Position numbers and translations under genes: made by a program. A model generated the notes under the pieces. That model did not search any database and was not told where the DNA came from. It worked only from the letters and a program-made list of their open reading frames with translations. Shown piece after piece: positions 1 to 5,108 of a stretch of 5,796 nucleotides of DNA (its first letter is position 1; every line of letters begins with the position of its first letter). This DNA is from Nitrospirota bacterium (GTDB taxonomy: Bacteria > Nitrospirota > Thermodesulfovibrionia > UBA6902 > BMS3Bbin08): assembly GCA_016208845.1 (NCBI GenBank), contig JACQXH010000087.1:8569-14364 (forward strand), given 5' to 3'.

Positions 1-1257
1 GGGAGCAACATCGTTTATGGAACGGACTGCCCCCCTGAGCGCCTCAACGGGCTCTCCCTCAACAGCCTCTTCAATCAATGTTTTATCTTCAGCAGACCTT
101 GAAAGATCGACATATCTGAAGGTCGGATCTCCGTACAGCATATAACTCGACCAGATGACAGTCGCCTCTCCGTATCTCTTGATCAGGCCCAGCCTCGCCT
201 TTCTTACAGCCTCGCCGATCATTGCGCCTTCCATCAGTTCTTTATAAAAGTACATGGCAAAATGAAGTCCGGGCTCGTCCTGCACATCCCAGAACGTGCC
301 TACGTAATGATTAACTCCGGCCAAAAGAAATGCATTGGCAAGGCCGTAGATCTCTCTTCCATAGTCTTCAGCGACTTTCCATGTGTCGGTGTGTCCTGAC
401 TTGCAGGCATTGGAGAAAACCAGGGAGGGCAGTGGGTTTTGCCCTATAAGATTTATTATTTCAGAGGCCTTTAATTTCCTGTCTGACATGAGAAACCCGC
501 TGTCAGACGGATTCGTTTTGTCGTAATCAGCATGCCCGGTATAATGCACTATATCAAAATTGCGTATATTCTCAAGCGCAAAGGTGGATGTGACATCACT
601 GCTCCTGACATTGACATTAACGATATCCTCCACCTGCATCAGGTTATCCCGGATGCTGTATCCCTCCTGATGCGCTGATCTTAAATTCCCCTGGGGATCT
701 GACATGATGAGCATTTTTAAAGGAAGGCCTATCCTGCGGCTGGAAATTTCTGATATCGCCTGCCGCGTGCTCACCAGACGTCCCATGTTAAACCTGATGC
801 AGAAGAATGATTTACCATCGTATAAAAGCTCCCATGGGATGCTGACGAGATTATCATCAATGCTGATGACCATATCTTCTGCCGTGGTAGCTGCGAGCTT
901 CTGCTTCAATTGCAGGCTGAAGACCTCATCGTACAGAAGTTGTCCTGTTGCCTTAAGCTTATTTAAAATGTCTGCGCTGACATGGCCTTTTTGGCTGGCG
1001 CGGTTAAGCAGGCTGATCACCTCTGCATTGTATTGGTCAATTTTCTCAAAATCCGCTTTTACTTCCTGATAATGGCGGATAGTTTTTTGCTCACCCGTGT
1101 CCCTTTCATAACCGCTTATTTTGATCTTTTCCGCTTCCCTGGAAAGCTCAAGGACAAAAACGTTTCTTTTAGTCCTGGGTGCGGACCCCTGCCTTGCCTG
1201 CAAAAGGTCCTTCGCGGTCTCGGCATTGCTTAATTGATGATTTTTTGGTTTTTCCAT
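1..1257 (-). CDS. CHAT-domain caspase-like cysteine protease (C-terminus beyond window)
   Basis: The frame is open for 419 codons from an ATG at 1257 to the window edge, so the C-terminus is missing. Residues about 31-165 form an N-terminal region including IPWELLYDG (140-148), typical of the start of CHAT domains. The core follows: VHYTGHADYD places the likely catalytic His at residue 242, and FSNACKSG places the likely catalytic Cys at 285. GTFWDVQDE (320-328) and WSSYMLYGDPTFRY (369-382) are further CHAT hallmarks. No signal peptide or membrane segment is seen, so it is probably cytoplasmic. The family is known to include cysteine proteases of the caspase/separase clan; the substrate here is unknown. 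The gene starts 17 bases after the anti-sigma-like gene, with a modest AAGGA placed 14 bases upstream beside that gene's stop, so it is probably co-transcribed with the sigma/anti-sigma pair. The anti-sigma-like protein is the obvious candidate substrate (inference). Residues after about 385 are acidic and may lead into another domain outside the window. Confidence 0.93.
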   Translation of the reverse strand, partial: MEKPKNHQLSNAETAKDLLQARQGSAPRTKRNVFVLELSREAEKIKISGYERDTGEQKTIRHYQEVKADFEKIDQYNAEVISLLNRASQKGHVSADILNKLKATGQLLYDEVFSLQLKQKLAATTAEDMVISIDDNLVSIPWELLYDGKSFFCIRFNMGRLVSTRQAISEISSRRIGLPLKMLIMSDPQGNLRSAHQEGYSIRDNLMQVEDIVNVNVRSSDVTSTFALENIRNFDIVHYTGHADYDKTNPSDSGFLMSDRKLKASEIINLIGQNPLPSLVFSNACKSGHTDTWKVAEDYGREIYGLANAFLLAGVNHYVGTFWDVQDEPGLHFAMYFYKELMEGAMIGEAVRKARLGLIKRYGEATVIWSSYMLYGDPTFRYVDLSRSAEDKTLIEEAVEGEPVEALRGAVRSINDVAP

Positions 1258-1274
1258 GTATGTGTTCCGCGTCC

Positions 1275-1985
1275 TTAATTATTTAAGTCCATCGATATTT
1301 CTCCGATCACCCTGTCCGCTCTGGTTATTTTGATAGTGTATTGACCAAGCCTGAGGCTGTTAAAACAGACCTCGCCGCTCTCAGCGACAAAGGATGCAAC
1401 CTCCTGCTCCGGATTAAACAGGCTTATCCTAAGGTTTGGCTCTGGAGCTCCGGAATCTGTATATGAAGTTGAGATACCGATGCTGAAGCGGTCGTTTTCT
1501 GCCTTCTCTATCTCTAATTCTGATTTAATATCAGCAAAGGTCCTGCTTAAAGTAATGGAATTGGCTGGCACAGCCCCTGCGCCTCCCCGAACAGGCACAG
1601 GCACAGCGCCGTAGGAAATGAAAAGATTCTCAGTGCTCTTGATTATTTCGATGGTGTCTTTTGTGAATTTGAGCACAATGTCAAACAATCTTTGCGGAAT
1701 GCCTTGCTTTTTGGAGACCAGATTTTTAACTCTCTCAACCCAGCCGGAAGGGACCTCGAATGCTGCATCATTCGCTTTGACCTTCTCATTCAATAAGACA
1801 AGGCTAAGGCAGTTATTGCACTGCAGGAGGTGTTTTTCCATGTTTTCCTTATCGTACGCGCTCAGGATGCCGTCTAAGTAATACGAAAGCTGTGCCTCAT
1901 CCGGACATTTCCCCCCCGGTGTTTTAGCACTCTGTGACTTCATATTAGCCCAGATATGTTTTATTTTATTTTCTATCTCGTCCAT
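1275..1985 (-). CDS. soluble zinc-finger anti-sigma-like protein with C-terminal beta-sandwich
   Basis: This 236-residue protein carries a zinc-binding anti-sigma (ZAS/zf-HC2) signature near the N-terminus: Cys27, then HLLQCNNC with His52, Cys56 and Cys59 (HX3CX2C). In the known family this fold binds and silences an ECF sigma factor, and one lies just upstream. Residues about 75-125 are helical and partly amphipathic. A Pro/Gly-rich linker follows at 127-142 (AVPVPVRGGAGAVPAN). Residues about 166-236 look like a beta-sandwich of the carboxypeptidase-regulatory type, with FNSLRLGQYTIKI at 208-220. There is no hydrophobic transmembrane helix, unlike many ECF anti-sigmas, so control by membrane proteolysis is unlikely. 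The start is set by a strong GAGGTG site at 1991-1996. It lies 53 bases after the sigma gene and 17 bases before the CHAT gene. Anti-sigma activity is inferred from motif and context; it could instead be a zinc-dependent partner or substrate of the CHAT protease. Confidence 0.9.
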   Translation of the reverse strand: MDEIENKIKHIWANMKSQSAKTPGGKCPDEAQLSYYLDGILSAYDKENMEKHLLQCNNCLSLVLLNEKVKANDAAFEVPSGWVERVKNLVSKKQGIPQRLFDIVLKFTKDTIEIIKSTENLFISYGAVPVPVRGGAGAVPANSITLSRTFADIKSELEIEKAENDRFSIGISTSYTDSGAPEPNLRISLFNPEQEVASFVAESGEVCFNSLRLGQYTIKITRADRVIGEISMDLNN

Positions 1986-2038
1986 TTTATCACCTCTTAT
2001 GCCATATATTTAGTTCTATCATGATACAATAGACGTAT

Positions 2039-2665
2039 TCATTCCTGGTTTCTTGCAGGGATTTCTTTCTCCTTTATAATTTTTTTAATCTTCTCATGTA
2101 TCCTGTTCTTTCTGCTATATAGCGTGTTTACGGAAATATTCATTATTTCAGCTATCTCTTCCGCGGGAAGTTCCTTTTCGTAATGAAGTTCAATGAAAAG
2201 CTTGTCTGATGCGGGCAGTTCATCAATGGCCTGCCTGATGAGCCGGTCTGTTTCTGAAAGTTCCATTTGTTTTTCAGCGGTTGCCCGCTCGTCCGGCAGC
2301 GTTTCCACAAGGGAAAAGGAGCTGCCGTCATTATCATCATCTATAGATACATGATGTTTCTGGCCTCTGAGATAATCAATGGTGCTTCTTATGGAGATCA
2401 GTCTTATCCAGCTTGAAAGCGTGCAGCCATGACGCGCCTCATACTGCCTTAGTTTTTTGTAATCATCCTCCATAAAGGAGAGAAATATCCCATTGAAGAT
2501 GTCTTCCACGTCTTCCTGCTGCAGGGAGCTGTGATGGAGTTTTAAGGTGTTGTTTATTGAGTGGTAGACGAGTTTTGAATACTGATCTACAAAGGTGTCC
2601 CAGGCCTCCGGCTTGCCGTTTACGCATTCTGCCAATAAACTGAAATCAGGGGAAGATTCAGACAT
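2039..2665 (-). CDS. ECF-type RNA polymerase sigma factor (sigma-70 family)
   Basis: This 208-residue protein has the two-domain layout of ECF sigma factors. Region 2 spans about residues 21-104, with EDVEDIFNGIFLSF (51-64) and the WIRLISIRSTIDYLRGQK segment (86-103) that normally contacts core polymerase and the -10 element. An acidic linker (109-140) follows, then region 4 at about 141-197: RQAIDELPASDKLFIELHY followed by a helix-turn-helix around 167-190 (LPAEEIAEIMNISVNTLYSR) for -35 recognition. It is slightly longer than the common 170-190 residues and has no extra C-terminal domain. It is the first gene of a module with the zinc-finger anti-sigma-like gene and the CHAT protease gene. 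The ATG at 2665 has no clear Shine-Dalgarno sequence, and an upstream ATG at 2681 is out of frame. It may be translated weakly or from a leaderless transcript. Its target promoters are not identifiable here. Confidence 0.95.
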   Translation of the reverse strand: MSESSPDFSLLAECVNGKPEAWDTFVDQYSKLVYHSINNTLKLHHSSLQQEDVEDIFNGIFLSFMEDDYKKLRQYEARHGCTLSSWIRLISIRSTIDYLRGQKHHVSIDDDNDGSSFSLVETLPDERATAEKQMELSETDRLIRQAIDELPASDKLFIELHYEKELPAEEIAEIMNISVNTLYSRKNRIHEKIKKIIKEKEIPARNQE

Positions 2666-2671
2666 ATAGCA

Positions 2672-2685
2672 ATTTTACCATGTCT
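2672..2685 (-). promoter_or_regulatory. possible extended -10 promoter, leaderless start of the sigma gene
   Basis: On the minus strand TGGTAAAAT (TGn followed by TAAAAT at 2677-2672) resembles an extended -10 element. It would place transcription initiation close to the sigma factor ATG at 2665, which fits the lack of a Shine-Dalgarno site. The -35 match (TTAAAC at 2700-2695) is poor. An alternative pair is TTGAAA at 2727-2722 with TTTACT at 2705-2700, spaced 16 bases. Neither is proven. Confidence 0.25.
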
Positions 2686-2735
2686 GCAAGATTTGTTTAA
2701 GTAAAAAAAACAGAACGCCTTTTTCAATAAAAAAC

Positions 2736-2762
2736 ATTTAGCCACGGATGTACACAGACCTG
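2736..2762. repeat. CCACGGAT-type intergenic repeat, copy 1
   Basis: ATTTAGCCACGGAT followed by gtACACAGAcCTG. The first 14 bases are identical to the copy starting at 2802, 66 bases away, and the following bases match with a few changes. This resembles the dispersed CCACGGAT..ACACAGAT intergenic repeats common in environmental bacterial genomes (recollection, not searched). No coding function is seen. Confidence 0.6.
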
Positions 2763-2801
2763 CCTGCCGGCATGTAAGTAACCACTGATAGAAAAAAACA
2801 A

Positions 2802-2828
2802 ATTTAGCCACGGATTAACACAGATCTG
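2802..2828. repeat. CCACGGAT-type intergenic repeat, copy 2
   Basis: ATTTAGCCACGGAT followed by taACACAGAtCTG, the better conserved of the two adjacent copies. The related bases to about 2850 (TGTGTACTCTGCGGTTATCTGCAT) look like the continuation of the same repeat family. It overlaps the tail of the broken two-CW reading frame, so the repeat may have replaced that gene's original end. Confidence 0.6.
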
Positions 2829-3002
2829 CTGTGTACTCTGCGGTTATCTGCATATTTTGGGTCAATAAATACCCTGTGCTTCTGCATATGCTTAATAAAC
2901 CCTCTTCAGCCACGACATGTCTGTAAAATTCACATTCTGAGCAGGAGGATAAACCCTTTGTCTCCCGCACTTCATAAATTCCCAGCAATTAAGTTTTTCC
3001 AT
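2815..3002 (-). pseudogene. remnant of a two-CW-type small cysteine-rich protein
   Basis: An ATG at 3002 behind AAAGGAAAGG begins MEKLNCWEFMKCGRQ. This is the opening I associate with small two-CW proteins of Desulfobacterota and Nitrospirota (CWEF..CGR). That frame then runs through unrelated residues to a stop at 2892. A different frame, from about 2958, reads KGLSSCSECEFYRHVVAEEG, which matches the usual end of the family (CxxCxFY..V..EEG), and continues to a stop at 2815 inside the repeat. The two halves are out of register by one base around 2958-2960. The middle of the family, roughly 40-50 residues containing a second CW motif as I recall it, is missing. The simplest reading is an internal out-of-frame deletion, with a tail overwritten by repeat sequence. 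Family function is poorly known (metal or cofactor binding is plausible). A functional short frameshifted product is possible but less likely. Confidence 0.65.
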
Positions 3003-3061
3003 ATGACCTTTCCTTTAATTATTAATCCCTGTAATAAAATGTCCTATGTGCTGCTGGACTT

Positions 3062-3130
3062 GTCATTCCGGGCTTGACCCGGAATCCAGAGATAAGAAAT
3101 GGATTCCCGCTTAAGAACTGCGGGAATGAC
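3062..3130. repeat. palindromic REP/MITE-like element
   Basis: The ends are GTCATTCC and GGAATGAC. Two perfect sub-hairpins lie inside: ATTCCGGG/CCCGGAAT at 3065-3072 and 3078-3085 (loop of 5), and ATTCCCGC/GCGGGAAT at 3103-3110 and 3120-3127 (loop of 9). An inner pair GGAATCCA/TGGATTCC (3081-3088, 3100-3107) allows an alternative single long stem. Outer arms AATGTCC (3038-3044) and GGACATT (3139-3145) may extend the element to about 108 bp. The GTCATTCC...GGAATGAC type is widespread as a non-autonomous repeat (recollection). Lying just downstream of the STN/HEAT gene, its hairpins could also stabilise or end that transcript, although no T-tract follows. Confidence 0.8.
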
Positions 3131-3172
3131 GAAAAAGTGGACATTATCTTGCAATTATCAATGGTATTCAGA

Positions 3173-4018
3173 TCAATTCATATTCTGTTCGTAATTTGCA
3201 AAATACGCGGTCAGAAACGTCTCTACCCCCGGGTCTACGTCGAGCCTCTGCGCCAGCAGGTCAATGGCCCGCAGTTTGACCCTTGGGTCTTCGTCCCTTG
3301 AAACAGTCTCGATCAATATATCTGTCTGCACTGGCGCCATTTCATTCAGCGTCTCCAGGGCCAGCAGCCTGGCCTCTGGTTCAGGATTGCTGACCATGGC
3401 TGTTATCAGCTGGCCGGCTGCCTCCTCTTTGTCCTCCAGTGATGAAATATTCCTGACCTCTTCAAGCCTGGTCCAGCGTTCGATACTTGCCTGTTCCATG
3501 GAATTCAATTCACGCTTTTCAGCGTCATTCAGTGAGAACATGTCCAGGCCCGTTATGGACTGGTCATGCAGTATCTTTTCAATTTTTTTATCGGAAGATT
3601 TCTCTCCCCTTGGCAGTATTGTAATTTTTACGATATCCTGCCGAGAGTAGGAAAGCATATAATTTTCTCCATAAAGGATTTTTTCTATTGCCTCCTCAAA
3701 AGGTCTTTCGTTAAAGCCCGTTGTTACCGGCCTGCTTATTTCCTCTCCCTGCCACACAACCTTTATCCCTGTTACATTACTGATCTCTTTCATGACCTCG
3801 TTTAAGAGTGCAGAAGGCGCATTTACGGATAGTTTTCCGTCGCGGTATAGAACGGCCGGGGACTTGACGGCAGTTCTGTTCTGAGAATCTGGCGCTGCTT
3901 TCTGATCACTGAATGCCGGGGAGCTTATCAATAAGATGCCGGCAACGATTAAGAACCAGGGAAGCACCGCCAAACCTGCCGAAAATCTCAGTCTATGTGT
4001 GATCATTAATATTTTCAT
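3173..4018 (-). CDS. secreted STN-like domain and HEAT-repeat protein
   Basis: The start at 4018 gives 281 residues and is chosen because a perfect AGGAGG (4025-4030) lies 6 bases upstream. The frame extends to 4111 but has no such site there, and its extra residues do not look like protein. Residues 1-37 form a long Sec signal peptide (hydrophobic 13-33, likely cleavage after SPAFS). Residues about 62-137 resemble the secretin/TonB short N-terminal domain: LSVNAPSALLNEVMKEISNV, then a Tyr-rich strand and IVKITILPRG. Residues about 197-275 contain two HEAT-like helical repeats (NPEPEARLLALETLNE, DEDPRVKLRAIDLLAQRL). It is probably periplasmic and acts as an adaptor or assembly factor rather than an enzyme; no catalytic motif is seen. 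It follows the secreted beta-rich gene by 86 bases and is probably in the same transcript. A role in an envelope or secretion complex is inference. Confidence 0.85.
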   Translation of the reverse strand: MKILMITHRLRFSAGLAVLPWFLIVAGILLISSPAFSDQKAAPDSQNRTAVKSPAVLYRDGKLSVNAPSALLNEVMKEISNVTGIKVVWQGEEISRPVTTGFNERPFEEAIEKILYGENYMLSYSRQDIVKITILPRGEKSSDKKIEKILHDQSITGLDMFSLNDAEKRELNSMEQASIERWTRLEEVRNISSLEDKEEAAGQLITAMVSNPEPEARLLALETLNEMAPVQTDILIETVSRDEDPRVKLRAIDLLAQRLDVDPGVETFLTAYFANYEQNMN

Positions 4019-4043
4019 TTTTGGCCTCCTTTTTAATATCAGG

Positions 4044-4069
4044 GAGGGCGGCCCGAAAGCCGCGCCCTC
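4044..4069 (-). other. GC-rich hairpin between two genes
   Basis: On the transcript, GCGGC and GCCGC pair around a 6-base loop, and an outer GAGG/CCTC pair adds a bulged stem. It sits just before the AGGAGG site of the STN/HEAT gene. No U-tract follows, so it is more likely an mRNA processing, stability or translation-modulating structure than a terminator. Confidence 0.45.
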
Positions 4070-4104
4070 AGGTGACAATTTCTGGTTTGCCTCATGGCAA
4101 TCCA

Positions 4105-4731
4105 CTACCACATTGAAAGATATCCACCGTAGAATTCACGTATGATAATTCTTGAGATCAGTCTGGTGTATTGCAGATTATCAAACATGCCATACACAGG
4201 ATGTACTCCGGGGTTGTTATACGATGAAAATACTACAAATGAAATATCGTTTGCCGGTCTTGTGATAGTTAACGTTTCCCATGTTCCTCCGTATACTGAT
4301 GCCCGATATTCCGCAGTGCCAAGCCATTGCCCGTTTGAATTAAATGCCTGCAGAAATGGCCTGTTCGTTGTAGATCCAAGATATTCAAATGGAAGTATAG
4401 CCCTTGCATCAATGCTGACAGAGTTGACAGGCGTCGCAAAACTTGCCTTAAAATAGCCCCACCGCGTATCAATTGCGCGATGGCTGTATGTCGCAGTACC
4501 CAGCGCTATCACATTTGGGAATGATCGCGGCAAGGAAGTAGAGACAGCGTAGGCGTGTCCGGTACAAAGATTCCACGCGGCAACTGTGCCGTTAAAACAT
4601 CCGAGCGTCACACCAGAATATCGATTGTCAATCATCGTCCCGGTGGGCGCGTCGTCAAAATTTATGGTTGCAGCCATTGCACTGCCTGCACCAAGCATCA
4701 CTGCCATTGCCAGTATCAATACTATGAACAT
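4105..4731 (-). CDS. secreted beta-rich protein of unknown function (true start probably 4753)
   Basis: The uninterrupted frame gives 208 residues. Residues 1-20 are a strong Sec signal peptide (MFIVLILAMAVMLGAGSAMA, cleavage before ATINFDD). The mature part resembles beta-sandwich domains of exported proteins that begin INFDD..TG..I.. and YSGVTLG, and that end in a strand before FDNLQY. In many such proteins this fold precedes a PEP-CTERM sorting tail, but here the C-terminus ends RIIIREFYGGYLSMW without a PEP motif or membrane anchor, so release from the cell is likely. The ATG at 4731 has no Shine-Dalgarno site. The ATG at 4753 has AAGGAG (4760-4765) at ideal spacing but enters a nine-A tract and stops after MKKK. 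With eight A residues it would read MKKNNRN and join the signal peptide in frame. It is probably in an operon with the STN/HEAT gene downstream. Function is not recognised. Confidence 0.8.
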   Translation of the reverse strand: MFIVLILAMAVMLGAGSAMAATINFDDAPTGTMIDNRYSGVTLGCFNGTVAAWNLCTGHAYAVSTSLPRSFPNVIALGTATYSHRAIDTRWGYFKASFATPVNSVSIDARAILPFEYLGSTTNRPFLQAFNSNGQWLGTAEYRASVYGGTWETLTITRPANDISFVVFSSYNNPGVHPVYGMFDNLQYTRLISRIIIREFYGGYLSMW

Positions 4732-4740
4732 ATTTCTGTT

Positions 4741-4765
4741 ATTTTTTTTTCATGACATTCTCCTT
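4741..4765 (-). promoter_or_regulatory. Shine-Dalgarno site, ATG and A9 tract controlling the start
   Basis: AAGGAG (4765-4760) lies 6 bases before ATG (4753-4751), which is followed by nine A residues (4750-4742) and TAA (4741-4739). The ATG of the long frame lies 7 bases further on, at 4731. Possible readings are a one-base indel error, slippage or phase variation in the A-tract, or a four-codon leader with re-initiation. Confidence 0.6.
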
Positions 4766-4780
4766 TTTTTCATCATACTC

Positions 4781-4797
4781 ATCAGGGGTCTCCTGAT
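4781..4797 (-). other. hairpin in the 5' leader
   Basis: ATCAGG and CCTGAT pair perfectly (6 bp) around a 5-base loop, about 15-25 bases before the AAGGAG site at 4760-4765. It could affect access to that site. It is short and without a U-tract, so it is not a terminator. Confidence 0.35.
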
Positions 4798-4822
4798 TCT
4801 TACATCGCTCTTCCTGCCGGCC

Positions 4823-4864
4823 CTAATGGGTAGCCAGGAATGAGTTTACTATCAGTTCTGACAT
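4823..4864 (-). CDS. possible 13-residue leader peptide
   Basis: An ATG at 4864 is preceded by an excellent GGGAGGAG site (4869-4876) and encodes MSELIVNSFLATH before TAG. The ribosome binding site is stronger than those of several real genes here, which is the only reason to list it. It may be a translated uORF in the leader of the secreted protein gene, or the stump of a former gene. No family is recognised. Confidence 0.3.
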   Translation of the reverse strand: MSELIVNSFLATH

Positions 4865-4950
4865 TGATCTCCTCCCTTCATTTTTTTATTGATTTTGAAA
4901 TTCTTGACCTAATAGACGAGGGAGGTTGGGAAATCTTGCAGTCGATTTTT

Positions 4951-4980
4951 TGCCGCGGATCCGCACGGATGGGCACGGTT
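4951..4980. repeat. degenerate relative of the CCACGGAT repeat
   Basis: TGCCGCGGATCCGCACGGAT followed by GGGCACGG. It shares the GCC-CGGAT core and orientation with the copies at 2736 and 2802, but is more GC-rich and diverged. Its assignment to the same family is tentative. Confidence 0.35.
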
Positions 4981-5005
4981 GAGAAAGGAAGGTGTGAATC
5001 CATTC

Positions 5006-5040
5006 AAAAAAAGGGGCAGAGTTATAAGAGCTCTGCCCCT
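5006..5040 (-). terminator. rho-independent terminator of the CARDB-like gene
   Basis: A perfect 10-bp stem AGGGGCAGAG/CTCTGCCCCT (5012-5021 and 5031-5040) surrounds a 9-base loop. On the minus-strand transcript it is followed immediately by a run of seven U (complement of the A run 5006-5012), the first of them being the last base of the stem. It lies about 70 bases after the stop at 5109, so it ends the right-hand operon and separates it from the secreted-protein genes. Confidence 0.9.
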
Positions 5041-5108
5041 CTGATTGTTTTTCTTCCGCTTCTTTTGCTATACGGATTGAACCGCTGATCTTTTATTTCT
5101 TATGTTCA

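Larger units (their letters stand above)
4754..5005. other. long gene-free leader/intergenic stretch
   Basis: No full gene is supported. It holds the possible leader peptide (4823-4864), a start-stop ATG TAA at 4805-4800 preceded by AGGA, a tiny ORF MSMMKKRRMS from 4782 whose TGA overlaps the ATG at 4753, the hairpin at 4781-4797, and a degenerate repeat at 4951-4980. A promoter for the two secreted-protein genes should lie here, but I see no convincing -35/-10 pair. Confidence 0.5.

Noticed and set aside
704..1233. Two plus-strand ORFs (704-1069 and 982-1233)
   Set aside because: They lie antisense to the well-supported CHAT gene, have no family resemblance or good ribosome sites, and read as shadows.
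1..2665. Type III-E CRISPR (Craspase) locus
   Set aside because: CHAT and ECF sigma genes are present, but no repeat-spacer array, Cas7-11 effector or Csx30/Csx31-like gene is in the window, and the third gene is a zinc-finger anti-sigma-like protein.
2958..3077. Plus-strand 39-residue ORF beginning with TTG behind AGGAGG (2943-2948)
   Set aside because: It runs into the palindromic element and is antisense to the recognisable two-CW remnant; the AGGAGG match appears coincidental.
3264..3805. Plus-strand ORFs opposite the STN/HEAT gene
   Set aside because: Ser-rich antisense translations of a gene with clear domains, signal peptide and ribosome site on the other strand.
4044..4069. Terminator between the secreted beta-rich gene and the STN/HEAT gene
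   Set aside because: The hairpin has a bulge and no U-tract, and the next gene's ribosome site follows at once.
4142..4843. Several ORFs on both strands overlapping the secreted beta-rich gene and its leader
   Set aside because: None has a credible start or recognisable protein; the minus frame 4105-4731 has the signal peptide and domain-like pattern.
4924..4942. Sigma-54-like element (GG...TTGCA) on the plus strand
   Set aside because: The GG-to-GC spacing is wrong and no plus-strand gene follows.
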